A stretch of DNA of 64,000 bases from Paraburkholderia caledonica NBRC 102488 (GTDB lineage Bacteria > Pseudomonadota > Gammaproteobacteria > Burkholderiales > Burkholderiaceae). The notes beneath the pieces were generated by a model, which made no database searches, was not told where the DNA came from, and worked only from the letters and a program-made list of their open reading frames with translations. This document shows, one piece after another, positions 25,251-33,491 of this stretch. The position numbers and the translations under genes are program-made. The stretch's first letter is position 1, and every line of letters starts with the position of its first letter. The stretch is from contig NZ_BAYE01000002.1 in the NCBI RefSeq assembly GCF_000685095.1, forward strand, positions 372,001 to 436,000. The letters run 5' to 3'.

Positions 25251-26074
25251 ACTGCAAAACCCTGCTCGTCCACCTGGACGACAGCGCGCACAGCGCGGCG
25301 AGACTGGCCTACGCAATGGAGGTCGCCGCACACCACGACGCTCATCTGATCGGTCTATACGCAGTTAGCGAAGAGCCGGTGGACCCTCTGTTCGTGCACG
25401 GCGAGAACGTCTGGTCGCGCAGGCGCGAGGCGCAACGCAGCGCCAACGAGACAACCGCACATACGCACTTCGTTGCCCAGACCGAGCGCGCGGGGGTAAA
25501 CGCCGAATGGCGCGCGCCGGGCGGTGTGCCCACGCAGGCGGCAATCACGCACGCGCGTCATGCCGATCTGCTTGTCCTCGGCGAGGACAATCCAAAGGAT
25601 CGCAGCGCATTTGTCGCGCGCCATTTTCTCGAGGATGTGATCATTGGCTCGGGGCGGCCTGCAATCGTCCTGCCGTATGCAGGAGCCGTGCACCCGCGTA
25701 TGGACAACGTCATGATCGCGTGGGACGGCGGCCGTGAAAGCGCGCGCGCTGCGATGGACGCGTTGCCACTGATTAGTCGCGCCGCCTTCGTGACGGTCAT
25801 GACGATGGAGCGGCATCCGCACCATGGCGAGCCCGCTGGCATCGATGTGGCCGCCTGGCTCAAGCGGCACGGCATCGAGGCAGGTTTCGCTACCCTATCC
25901 GGTGTGTCCGGCGCCGAAGCCGGTACGACGCTGCTCAATGCGCTGGCCGATCGCCACATTGACCTTCTGGTGATGGGCGCCTATGGTCACGCGCGTGCTC
26001 ACGAACGTGTCCTCGGCGGCGTCACACGCACCATGCTTCAGTCGATGACCACGCCCGTACTGATGTCGCACTGA
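25247..26074 (+). CDS. Universal stress protein (tandem domain)
   Basis: The 275-residue protein starts MNCKTLLVHLDDSAHSAARLA and ends GAYGHARAHERVLGGVTRTMLQSMTTPVLMSH. It is closely related to the product of 23878-24714; the last 20 residues are nearly identical, pointing to a duplication flanking the single-domain Usp. The start overlaps the stop of the preceding gene by 4 bp. Confidence 0.92.
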   Translation: MNCKTLLVHLDDSAHSAARLAYAMEVAAHHDAHLIGLYAVSEEPVDPLFVHGENVWSRRREAQRSANETTAHTHFVAQTERAGVNAEWRAPGGVPTQAAITHARHADLLVLGEDNPKDRSAFVARHFLEDVIIGSGRPAIVLPYAGAVHPRMDNVMIAWDGGRESARAAMDALPLISRAAFVTVMTMERHPHHGEPAGIDVAAWLKRHGIEAGFATLSGVSGAEAGTTLLNALADRHIDLLVMGAYGHARAHERVLGGVTRTMLQSMTTPVLMSH

Positions 26075-26292
26075 TCTCCAGACATCCGCCTGTGCAGCTT
26101 GCGCGCACTAGCACGAATCCGGCGTTTCGCGGACAATGAGAGCAACTATCAGCTTTGCGCGCGAATAGACCGCGGTCCCCCACCGCGCGGACTGCGGACC
26201 GCCCCCAACCGAAGCGCCTGCCTCCGGCGCAGCATTGCGGCGGCGTCTTGCAGCGCAAAGATTCCCGTTCGCAATCATGTCAAGAGGCGCAC

Positions 26293-27639
26293 ATGCCCGT
26301 CAGCGGTAAGACGCCCACGCCGCACACTGCGGTGCCGCACGAGCGGTCGAACTGGTCTGCGGCGCGGCCCGCACTCGCGGCAGCCGCCGCCTTCGTCGCG
26401 TCACTGGCAGTGATGCTGGCCGCGCGGCGCTGGCTCGATCCGGTGCTGTTCATCTGCGTCGCCGCGGCGCTGCTCGTCGCCACGAGTGCATTCATGCTTC
26501 TGCGCGCGCGCCGGGAAGCCTCTTCCGCGCGCAGCGAGGCAAGCATTGCAATCAATCAGTCCGGTGTGAACGAAGCGCGCATGATGGCAATCATCCGGTC
26601 GTCGATGGAAGCGATCATCACCATCGACGAACACCAGCGCATCGTGCTCTTCAATCCAATGGCCGAGCAGGTTTTCGGCTGCACGGCAATGGATGCGATC
26701 GGCGCATCGCTCGAACGCTTCATTCCGCAGCGGTTTCGCGCAGCGCACGCCCGGCATGTCGAACAGTTCGGCGTGACGGGCGTGTCCGACCGGCAAATGG
26801 GCCGGCAGCGCGTGCTCTCCGGCTTGCGCGCAAACGGCGAAGAATTCCCGATCGAGGCCTCCATCTCGCAGACTCGCGACGGCGGCGCGAGGCTCTACAC
26901 CGTGATGCTGCGTGACGTCACCGAACGGGTCAGAGCCGAGCACGCCCAGCAGCGGGCGCGCGAGGAACTGCGCGAACTGTCCGCCAACCTGCAGAACATC
27001 CGCGAAGACGAAAAAACGCGCATCGCACGCGAACTGCACGACGACCTCGGTCAGCAATTGACTGCGCTGAAAATGGACATTTCATCGGTCGAAGAAGCGC
27101 TTGGCGGGTCCGCCAGCGAGCTGGTGCGCGACCATTTGCAGGGCATGCGCCGTCTGATCGATGCGACCGTGGCGTCGGTTCGCCGCATTGCCGCCGATCT
27201 GCGGCCGGTGATGCTCGACGACCTCGGACTGATCCCCGCAGTCGAATGGCTCGCGAACGACTTCACGAACCGCTATGGCATCGACGTCGAGCGCGATATC
27301 GAAACTGGCGACGCCCGCTTCAGCCCCGCGGGCGCGACTGCGCTGTTCCGGATCGTGCAGGAGGCGCTGACGAACGTTGCGCGCCATGCCGACGCCACGC
27401 TCGTCACACTCAGCCTGCGCGCCGGCGACGAGGGATTCGTGCTGCGTATCGCCGACAACGGCCGGGGCGCGCATCGTAACGGCGAACTGGCGGGCAAGTC
27501 GTTTGGTCTGCTCGGCATTCGCGAACGCGCCCACATGCTCGGGGGTGCCGTCGACATTCAAACCGCACAAGGCAACGGCTTTGCGTTAAGCGTCACCATT
27601 CCAGCGGAGGCAGTGCAGATGCAGGAGTTGCAATCATGA
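26293..27639 (+). CDS. Membrane PAS sensor histidine kinase (HisKA_3/NarX-type)
   Basis: The protein has 448 residues. Two adjacent hydrophobic segments (about residues 28-75) are followed by a PAS domain (about 95-215, MEAIITIDEHQRIVLFNPMAEQVFG) and a coiled coil. The HisKA_3 dimerisation domain has the phospho-acceptor in IARELHDDLGQQLTALKM. The ATPase domain shows VQEALTNVARHA, ADNGRGA and FGLLGIRERAHMLGG. It overlaps the NarL-type regulator gene by 4 bp, so the two form a cognate pair. The signal is unknown; the PAS domain and the location suggest redox or oxygen. Confidence 0.92.
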   Translation: MPVSGKTPTPHTAVPHERSNWSAARPALAAAAAFVASLAVMLAARRWLDPVLFICVAAALLVATSAFMLLRARREASSARSEASIAINQSGVNEARMMAIIRSSMEAIITIDEHQRIVLFNPMAEQVFGCTAMDAIGASLERFIPQRFRAAHARHVEQFGVTGVSDRQMGRQRVLSGLRANGEEFPIEASISQTRDGGARLYTVMLRDVTERVRAEHAQQRAREELRELSANLQNIREDEKTRIARELHDDLGQQLTALKMDISSVEEALGGSASELVRDHLQGMRRLIDATVASVRRIAADLRPVMLDDLGLIPAVEWLANDFTNRYGIDVERDIETGDARFSPAGATALFRIVQEALTNVARHADATLVTLSLRAGDEGFVLRIADNGRGAHRNGELAGKSFGLLGIRERAHMLGGAVDIQTAQGNGFALSVTIPAEAVQMQELQS

Positions 27640-28286
27640 CCCGGGTCTTGCTCGCCGACGATCATGCGCTCGTGCGCGACGGTCTGCGTCATATCCTCAA
27701 GGGGGCCAGCGGCTTCGAAGTGGTGGGCGAAGCGAGCGACAGTGCGAGCACGATCACGCTCATTCGCGCGAGCGCCGCAGACGTGCTGGTGCTCGATCTG
27801 TCGATGCCGGGCCGCAACGGCGTCGAGCTGATAAAACAGATCAAAGAGGAAAAACCGGCGCTGCGTATCCTCGTGCTGACCATGCACGCCGAACAGCAAT
27901 ACGCGGTGCGCGCGTTCAAGGCGGGCGCGTCCGGCTATCTGACGAAAGAAAGTGCAAGCGCCGAGCTTGTGGCTGCGGTGACAAAGGTGGCCGCGGGCGG
28001 CGTCTATGTGAGTCTTGCGATGGCCGAGCGGTTCGCGCAGAGCCTGAACGAGCCCACCGATCTGTTGCCACATCAGCGCCTGTCAGATCGTGAGTTCGAC
28101 GTCCTCAAGCGCATTGCTGCCGGTCAGACCATCACGGAAATCGCGGCGGAGCTGTGCGTGAGCGCCAAGACCGTCAGCACCTACAAGACGCGCATCCTCG
28201 AAAAAATGCAGATGCCGCACGAAGCCGCGCTGGTGCGCTATGCGATGCGCCACAAACTGGTCAGCGACGAAGAGGACGATATTTAA
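27636..28286 (+). CDS. NarL/FixJ-type response regulator
   Basis: The 216-residue protein has a receiver domain with phosphorylation site DVLVLDLSMPGRNG and conserved Lys in YLTKESASAEL. A LuxR-type HTH follows (LSDREFDVLKRIAAGQTITEIAAELCVSAKTVSTYKTRIL). It is the partner of the kinase encoded directly upstream. The layout recalls the DosS/DosR arrangement, but the target genes are not indicated by sequence alone. Confidence 0.93.
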   Translation: MTRVLLADDHALVRDGLRHILKGASGFEVVGEASDSASTITLIRASAADVLVLDLSMPGRNGVELIKQIKEEKPALRILVLTMHAEQQYAVRAFKAGASGYLTKESASAELVAAVTKVAAGGVYVSLAMAERFAQSLNEPTDLLPHQRLSDREFDVLKRIAAGQTITEIAAELCVSAKTVSTYKTRILEKMQMPHEAALVRYAMRHKLVSDEEDDI

Positions 28287-28322
28287 ACGCCTCCGCCGCC
28301 CCGCTGGCGGCCTACGACACCT

Positions 28323-28352
28323 GCTGTAGGAATCGCCCTACAGCCCTTCTTG
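28323..28352 (+). terminator. Rho-independent-type terminator after the response regulator
   Basis: The stem GCTGTAGG (28323-28330) pairs with CCTACAGC (28337-28344) around a 6-nt loop and is followed by CCTTCTTGCT. The T content is moderate. The symmetric TGTAGG/CCTACA could alternatively be an operator. Confidence 0.5.
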
Positions 28353-28418
28353 CTCGCCTACTCCAAGTTCGCTCCTCGCCGATGTTATTTTGAGATGGCG
28401 CGGCCGATACTTCGAGGC

Positions 28419-28850
28419 ATGAACTCAGGCCTCAACCACCCCGCCCTGCGTGTCTTTCTCGTCGACGATGCATTCCCGGTACGGCGCCGCATGGCCGCGC
28501 TGTTCGGCTCACTCGAGGGCGTAGAGATTGTCGGTGAGGCCGAGGAGCCCGGTGCCGCATTCGCGGGCATCGAGGCCCGCGCAGCTCACCTTGTGGTGAC
28601 GGAGTTGCATCTGAACGGCGGTAGCGGCATGGAGTTGCTGACCCTGCTCGCGCAACGCATGCCTCACGTGATCACGATGGTGCTGACGAACCGATCCGGC
28701 GCCTGGTTCCGGCGCGCGTGCCTGACGTGCGGCGCGCAGTACTTTTTCGACAAGACTCGCGAATTCGAACTTGCGCGAAGCACGGTCCAGAGGATCGCCA
28801 GCGAACACCGTGCACGCACCCCTCTTCAATCAGGAGCAAATCATGTCTGA
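28419..28850 (+). CDS. Stand-alone receiver protein with Glu at the phosphorylation position
   Basis: The 143-residue protein is a CheY-like domain. It keeps the acidic pair (VFLVDDAFP) and the conserved Lys (FFDKTREFE). The position expected to hold the phospho-accepting Asp reads VVTELHLNGGSG, with Glu. Glu there often mimics the phosphorylated state. The start is uncertain between 28395 and 28419. It ends 8 bp into the fnr gene at 28843, so the two are translationally coupled. A constitutively 'on' partner-binding role near FNR is inferred. Confidence 0.75.
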   Translation: MNSGLNHPALRVFLVDDAFPVRRRMAALFGSLEGVEIVGEAEEPGAAFAGIEARAAHLVVTELHLNGGSGMELLTLLAQRMPHVITMVLTNRSGAWFRRACLTCGAQYFFDKTREFELARSTVQRIASEHRARTPLQSGANHV

Positions 28851-29631
28851 CGTTGCCTCTTATCCGGCCAGCTCCCGCACATTCGTCCCACTGCACGTTG
28901 CACCGACGCCGGAACAGGGACGCACCACAGACCGCGCGACGCGCAAGGACGCGATGCGCTGCTCGTCGTGTTCGATGCGTGCGATGTGCATGCCGCAAGG
29001 CCTGACGCCCGAGGAGTTGCAGAGAATCGAAGCGCTGATCTGTCCGTCGCGCACTATCAGGCAGGGTGAAACAATTTTCCGCGCGAACGATTTGTTTGAG
29101 AGCATTTATACGGTGCGAGCGGGGTCGTTCAAGACCGTCGTCATGCACCGCGACGGCCGGGAGCATGTGACGGGCTTTCATCTCGCCGGCGATTGCCTCG
29201 GGTTCGACGGCGTGTGCTCCGGTCACCATAGCTGCGATGCGGTAGCGCTCGAGGACAGCAAGGTGTGCATCATTCCGTTTCATCTGCTAGAGACGATGTG
29301 CCGCGAAGTTAAGGCCGTTCAACAGCACGTGCACCGTATGATGGGCAGCGAGATCGTGCGCGAATCGTCGCAGATGATGCTGCTTGGCACGATGTCGGCG
29401 GAACAGCGCGTGGCTACGTTCCTGCTGAATCTGTCGGAGCGCCTTAGAATGCGCGGCTATTCGCCGGCCGAATTCCATCTGCGCATGACGCGCGAGGAAA
29501 TTGGCAGCTATCTGGGGATCAAGCTCGAAACGGTGAGCCGGATGCTGTCCCGCTTTCAGCGCGATGGACTACTCGACGCGCACGGCAAGGACATCCGGAT
29601 TCTCGATCACGACGGCCTTATCCGGGTTTGA
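28843..29631 (+). CDS. fnr: FNR-type oxygen-sensing Crp/Fnr transcription regulator
   Basis: The 262-residue protein has an N-terminal cysteine cluster RCSSCSMRAMC (C-x2-C-x5-C) and a further Cys in GVCSGHHSCDAV, the ligand set for an oxygen-labile [4Fe-4S] cluster. A cyclic-nucleotide-type beta roll and a dimerisation helix follow. The recognition helix IKLETVSRMLSRFQ keeps the E..SR residues that read TTGA half-sites. It is therefore the natural candidate to bind the thirteen TTGA(C/T)-type boxes in this window. Its last 14 bp overlap the convergent dehydrogenase gene. Confidence 0.93.
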   Translation: MSDVASYPASSRTFVPLHVAPTPEQGRTTDRATRKDAMRCSSCSMRAMCMPQGLTPEELQRIEALICPSRTIRQGETIFRANDLFESIYTVRAGSFKTVVMHRDGREHVTGFHLAGDCLGFDGVCSGHHSCDAVALEDSKVCIIPFHLLETMCREVKAVQQHVHRMMGSEIVRESSQMMLLGTMSAEQRVATFLLNLSERLRMRGYSPAEFHLRMTREEIGSYLGIKLETVSRMLSRFQRDGLLDAHGKDIRILDHDGLIRV

Positions 29632-30610
29632 CGGCGAGCACCGCTGCGCCCGTCAGGCGGCCGTCGCGCAGGTCGGCGAGCGCGCGATTTGCGTCCTCCA
29701 ACGCATAAGTCGTAGTTTCAAGCGTGAGCCGCGTCTCGCTCGCAATGCGCATGAAAGCCAGCCCATCGTCGCGGGTCAGGTTCGCGACCGAAACAAGGCG
29801 CCGTTCGCCCCATAGAAACGAATACGGAAACGACGGAATGTCGCTCATGTGGATTCCGCCACAAACTACTACACCGCCTTTCACGACTGCGCGCAAAGCC
29901 TGTGGAACGAGCGCGCCGACCGGGGCGAACAGCAACGCCGCATCGAGTTCGTCGGGCGGCGCCTCGTTGCTGTCACCAGCCCACGCCGCACCTATCCGTA
30001 GCGCGAGTTGCTGCGCCGCCTGATCGCCGGGCCGCGTGAATGCATAGACCGTGCGCCGTTGATGACGCGCCACTTGAGCGACGATATGCGCCGCGGCACC
30101 GAAACCGTAAATACCGATGCGCCGTGCGTCGCCCGCCATGCTCAAGGTGCGGTAGCCGATGAGACCTGCGCATAGCAGCGGCGCCGCTTCGATATCGGAG
30201 TACTGTACTGGCAGATGAAAGCAGTAGCGGCTGTCTGCAACTGTGCGTTCAGCGTAACCGCCGTCGATCGTATAACCGGTGAAACGGGCCTCGTCGCAGA
30301 GATTTTCCCGTGCCGAAAGGCAGTAGCGGCAGTGGCGGCATGTGTAACCTACCCACGGCACCCCCACGCGATCTCCGACAGCGAAACCCGTCACGCCGGC
30401 GCCCACTTCCGCCACCGTGCCGACGATTTCATGACCGGGAATAACAGGCCGCTTAGGACGATCGAGCTCGCGATCGACCAGATGAAGATCGGTGCGGCAC
30501 ACGCCGCACGCGTGAATATCGATCAGTACTTCTCCAATACCGGGCGTAGGATCCGGCACATCCTCTTCACGTAGGATCGGTGAGTCACCATCGAAAACCA
30601 TTGCGCGCAT
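29618..30610 (-). CDS. Zinc-dependent alcohol dehydrogenase family protein
   Basis: The 330-residue medium-chain dehydrogenase has the catalytic zinc site CGVCRTDLH and PGHEIVG and the structural cysteines TCRHCRYCLSARENLC. The Rossmann glycine motif is GFGAAAHIVAQVA. It resembles the 'zinc-binding alcohol dehydrogenase family' proteins and is distinct from AdhP at 16343. It is convergent with fnr and overlaps it by 14 bp. The 398-bp gap upstream has an FNR box only near the cytochrome gene, so its control is unclear. Confidence 0.88.
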   Translation of the reverse strand: MRAMVFDGDSPILREEDVPDPTPGIGEVLIDIHACGVCRTDLHLVDRELDRPKRPVIPGHEIVGTVAEVGAGVTGFAVGDRVGVPWVGYTCRHCRYCLSARENLCDEARFTGYTIDGGYAERTVADSRYCFHLPVQYSDIEAAPLLCAGLIGYRTLSMAGDARRIGIYGFGAAAHIVAQVARHQRRTVYAFTRPGDQAAQQLALRIGAAWAGDSNEAPPDELDAALLFAPVGALVPQALRAVVKGGVVVCGGIHMSDIPSFPYSFLWGERRLVSVANLTRDDGLAFMRIASETRLTLETTTYALEDANRALADLRDGRLTGAAVLAVKPG

Positions 30611-30936
30611 AGGAACTCCCTTTGGTCAGTACCGAAACTTTGCCGCCCCAAAACAATAGACTTGTGGGTTTCAGTCACAAAAGCGGAAGTAACCACTGTG
30701 TAAGAGCATCGGCTTTGCGCCAATCTCGTTGAGCAGATTGCTTGCCGCTTGTTCAATGCGACGCCGATTCAATTCAAACGCAGCGAGCAGATCTTCTTCG
30801 CCCAGTGAAGCGGGTCCCAAGCGCAAATCTTCACGACAGCTACGTGATTGTATGGCGTATGCAGTCTCATCGCCGTGTGCCTGTCATCAGCATAGGATCT
30901 ACGCGCTGCCGGTCAAATTCACACGTCTTACTCCGG

Positions 30937-30977
30937 TTGATCGAAGTCAACGGCGAAGCAGCGGCCGACCTTACACT
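30937..30977 (+). promoter_or_regulatory. FNR-type box with -10 for cytochrome c
   Basis: The box TTGAT-CGAA-GTCAA lies at 30937-30950, with TACACT at 30972-30977 (35 nt). The gene starts at 31009. The remainder of the gap from 30611 shows nothing else I can support. Confidence 0.7.
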
Positions 30978-31008
30978 GATCTCATTCCTTCGCACAGGAG
31001 CGCGCGCC

Positions 31009-31344
31009 ATGAATGCCATATTCCGTCGCTGCCGCCTCGCATGTACCGCGTTTGTGCTGGTCGCTGCCGCCGTGCAGGCCGAGCCGGAGCCGGCCGCGCT
31101 GGTCGATCAGCACCACTGCATGTTTTGCCACACACGTGACGCGCCGTTCCTCGCGCCGTCGTTCGAGCAGATCGCCGCTCGCTACCGCGACGTTCCAAAC
31201 GCGCAACTCATGCTTGAGCACAAGCTACGGTTAGGTGGCAAGGCGCATTGGGGCGACATGGCGATGCCGTTGCCAGCCGATCGTGGCGGGCCTATATCGG
31301 CAAAAGATGCACACACGCTGGTGCAATGGGTACTCAGTCAATGA
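31009..31344 (+). CDS. Small periplasmic c-type cytochrome
   Basis: The 111-residue protein has a signal peptide (LACTAFVLVAAAVQA) and one heme c motif, CMFCH, near residue 38. The distal ligand is probably Met in HWGDMAMPL. It is a class I monoheme cytochrome, likely an electron carrier for a terminal oxidase or reductase. CAGGAG precedes the ATG. The FNR-type promoter directly upstream fits use under microaerobic respiration. Confidence 0.88.
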   Translation: MNAIFRRCRLACTAFVLVAAAVQAEPEPAALVDQHHCMFCHTRDAPFLAPSFEQIAARYRDVPNAQLMLEHKLRLGGKAHWGDMAMPLPADRGGPISAKDAHTLVQWVLSQ

Positions 31345-31411
31345 CCGCCCTGCGGAAACCACGGTTCCCGTAGTCCGGGTCAGTTGACGGCAGTTACGTT
31401 CGGAGATTGTC

Positions 31412-31786
31412 ATGCGCCTCACAGTTCATCTCGACACATTCAATTGCGCCCATCCGATGGCTTTTGCGATCCTCTGGCTCGATGAAGATACGCGGCGATG
31501 GTCGCGCGAGGGTCACCTCGGGCTGGAACTGCCGGAATGGGGTTCGTTGCACATGGATTGCGGCAATACGCTCGTATGCGGCCTCAACGACGCCACACCG
31601 CTGTGCGTTCTCGAAGGGTTGGACCTCAACGGTTGCGACGGTCCCTTTGAAGGCGAAACCGGTCGGGCACAATGGTGCGCGAAGCGCGGCCGCGCGCTGA
31701 TGACTGGGCACTGGCATGTCCAATGCATCGATCGCGAGCAGGCGCCACCCGAGCATGGCCTCTTCGCTGGTGGCGACGAAACTTGA
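31412..31786 (+). CDS. DUF3564-family protein
   Basis: The 124-residue protein begins MRLTVHLDTFN and contains FAILWLDEDTRRWSREGHLGL, typical of DUF3564, a family I know mainly from Burkholderia and relatives. There is no signal peptide or membrane segment, and no function is known. It lies 67 bp after the cytochrome gene and may be read through from its FNR-type promoter. Confidence 0.8.
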   Translation: MRLTVHLDTFNCAHPMAFAILWLDEDTRRWSREGHLGLELPEWGSLHMDCGNTLVCGLNDATPLCVLEGLDLNGCDGPFEGETGRAQWCAKRGRALMTGHWHVQCIDREQAPPEHGLFAGGDET

Positions 31787-32017
31787 ACCGCTCGCGCGGT
31801 GACCGCTCGACAAGCGGCTGTCGATCAGCGAGCGGTCGGTAGCTCCCCGCGGTCAGATATCGGCGTCGCGCGTGGGATTGAGCAACTGCACAAAACACGC
31901 AACGCCGCCGACCACAGCAAAAACGCCATAGCGAAACACGGACGGCTCGTCGAAGAGCAAGCCCCGGATTGATGCCCCGTACCCGGCCGCTCGCAACAAT
32001 GCAGTACGTCTATCCTG

Positions 32018-32121
32018 GGACCAAAAACCACTTAGGTTTTCCTTCAGCGGCTCCGGCTTACCGATGCCTTCGAACGATAGCGCTGCACGTCTTTGATAAG
32101 TTGATTAGTCTGCCTTCCTGT
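32018..32121 (-). pseudogene. YoeB-type toxin fragment
   Basis: TGRQTNQLIKDVQR (32121-32080) followed after a frameshift by FEGIGKPEPLKENLSGFWS (ending at 32018) matches the YoeB/Txe mRNA interferase core, which reads roughly K.IN.LIKD..R..FEGIGKPEPLK..LSG.WSRR. The catalytic C-terminus (HRLVY) is absent and no YefM antitoxin is visible. The rest of the 616-bp gap 31787-32402 shows only a hydrophobic reading frame toward 31852 (RYGVFAVVGGVACFVQLL) that I cannot name. Confidence 0.6.
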
Positions 32122-32402
32122 CCGGTAGCTTTGCTGAAGCCGGCGCTTGAATCTTGCGGCGCCCTTTGCCGGCTCGCATGCTGCGCCTATCAGACCGGAT
32201 ACGGGCCAGGAGCCGCCGGTCGAGGTCGCCCCCAATCGGATAGCCACGGTCTCGCCCGCCATCGCTCAATGGCCGGTTTCCGACGAGCGAATTGCCGGTG
32301 CTACTGCTTCAATCCGGCCATCAAGAGTCTTTCGAGGGGGGGCGACGCGAATGGCCGCAAGCCATACGTATAACGGACCGTCGCGCATACTGCGAGGAAC
32401 GG

Positions 32403-33362
32403 TTATGACTTGCGGGGCGCTCTCTTTTTTTTAGCGTAAATCACAGCGCCTGTTTCAACCGGGATGAACGGCGCCTGAAAATGGTTGATCAGAAAATCAA
32501 TGAAGGCTCGCGCGCGTGCCGTCTGGTTTCGCTGACTGGGATAGTAGACAAACAGGTCGGCGGACGGCAGTAATGTATCCGGCAACACCAGTTTCAACCG
32601 GCCGCTCTGAAGGTACTTAGCCAGATCCCATTCGGAACGGATCAATATCCCGTGCCCGTCGAGCGCCCAGCGCAGCGCGATATCGCCATCGTTGCTGGAA
32701 AGCGCGCCTTTTACTTTCAGCGCTTCGGTGTGATCGCCCTGTATGTACCTCCAGACGCCGTAGGCGTCGTCGTTCTGGCGATGAATGATGCAGCGGTGCC
32801 GAACCAGGTCCTCTACGCGCTCCGGTGTCCCGAAACGCTCAAGGTACTTTGGAGACGCGCAGAGGAAACGACGGTTGCTCATGATGCGCCGGGCACTAAG
32901 CCGGCTGTCGGGAAGCTCGCCGAAACGGATTGCCATATCGAACGCTTCCTCGACCAGATCGATGGGCCGGTCAGTCACTTCAAACTGGATTTCGACATTG
33001 GCATACCGCTTTGCGAAGTCAGACACCAGCGGCGCGATGGTCGTGCGTCCGAAGCCGAGCGTTGCGTTGATCCGTAAAAGGCCATGAGGGTCCGAGCTAG
33101 CCCCAGATATTTCGTCTTCCATCTGCCGGACCTGTCCGACGATTTGCGTCGCGTAGCGAAGGTAGGTCTCGCCTTCGGGCGTGAGGCTGACACTTCGCGT
33201 GGTCCTGTTGACCAACCGCGCCCCTAGCCGCTGTTCGATCATCCCGAGGCGTTTGGTCGCCGCAGGCGGGGTGAGATCGAGCGCACGCGCCGCTCGCGAC
33301 ATGCTTTTTAGTCTGGCGAGGAGGATGAAAAATTCGAAATCGGATGCCGCGTAAGTTGCCAT
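32403..33362 (-). CDS. LysR-family transcriptional regulator
   Basis: The 319-residue protein has an N-terminal winged HTH (residues about 8-65, FFILLARLKSMSRAARALDLTPPAATKRLGMIEQRLGARLVNRTTR). A periplasmic-binding-like effector domain of the CrgA subgroup follows, with RFGELPDSRLSARRI. It is divergent from the tartrate dehydratase gene across a 129-bp gap, the classic arrangement for a LysR activator and its target. The inducer is probably tartrate; that is inference. Confidence 0.9.
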   Translation of the reverse strand: MATYAASDFEFFILLARLKSMSRAARALDLTPPAATKRLGMIEQRLGARLVNRTTRSVSLTPEGETYLRYATQIVGQVRQMEDEISGASSDPHGLLRINATLGFGRTTIAPLVSDFAKRYANVEIQFEVTDRPIDLVEEAFDMAIRFGELPDSRLSARRIMSNRRFLCASPKYLERFGTPERVEDLVRHRCIIHRQNDDAYGVWRYIQGDHTEALKVKGALSSNDGDIALRWALDGHGILIRSEWDLAKYLQSGRLKLVLPDTLLPSADLFVYYPSQRNQTARARAFIDFLINHFQAPFIPVETGAVIYAKKKRAPRKS

Positions 33363-33491
33363 CTCGATTGTTCACCGAAAGTAAAAAATGAAATGAATCC
33401 AAGCGAATTCTAACGCCTCATTTCGCGGATAACCTAGCTTCCATTGCAGCCAGACGCATGCAATGCGTGCCCAAATTCAGGAGACCGTGTC

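Noticed and set aside
31384..31397. TTGACGGCAGTTAC upstream of the DUF3564 gene as a fourteenth FNR box
   Set aside because: The second half-site does not match (GTTAC rather than RTCAA), and the -10 spacing was not convincing.
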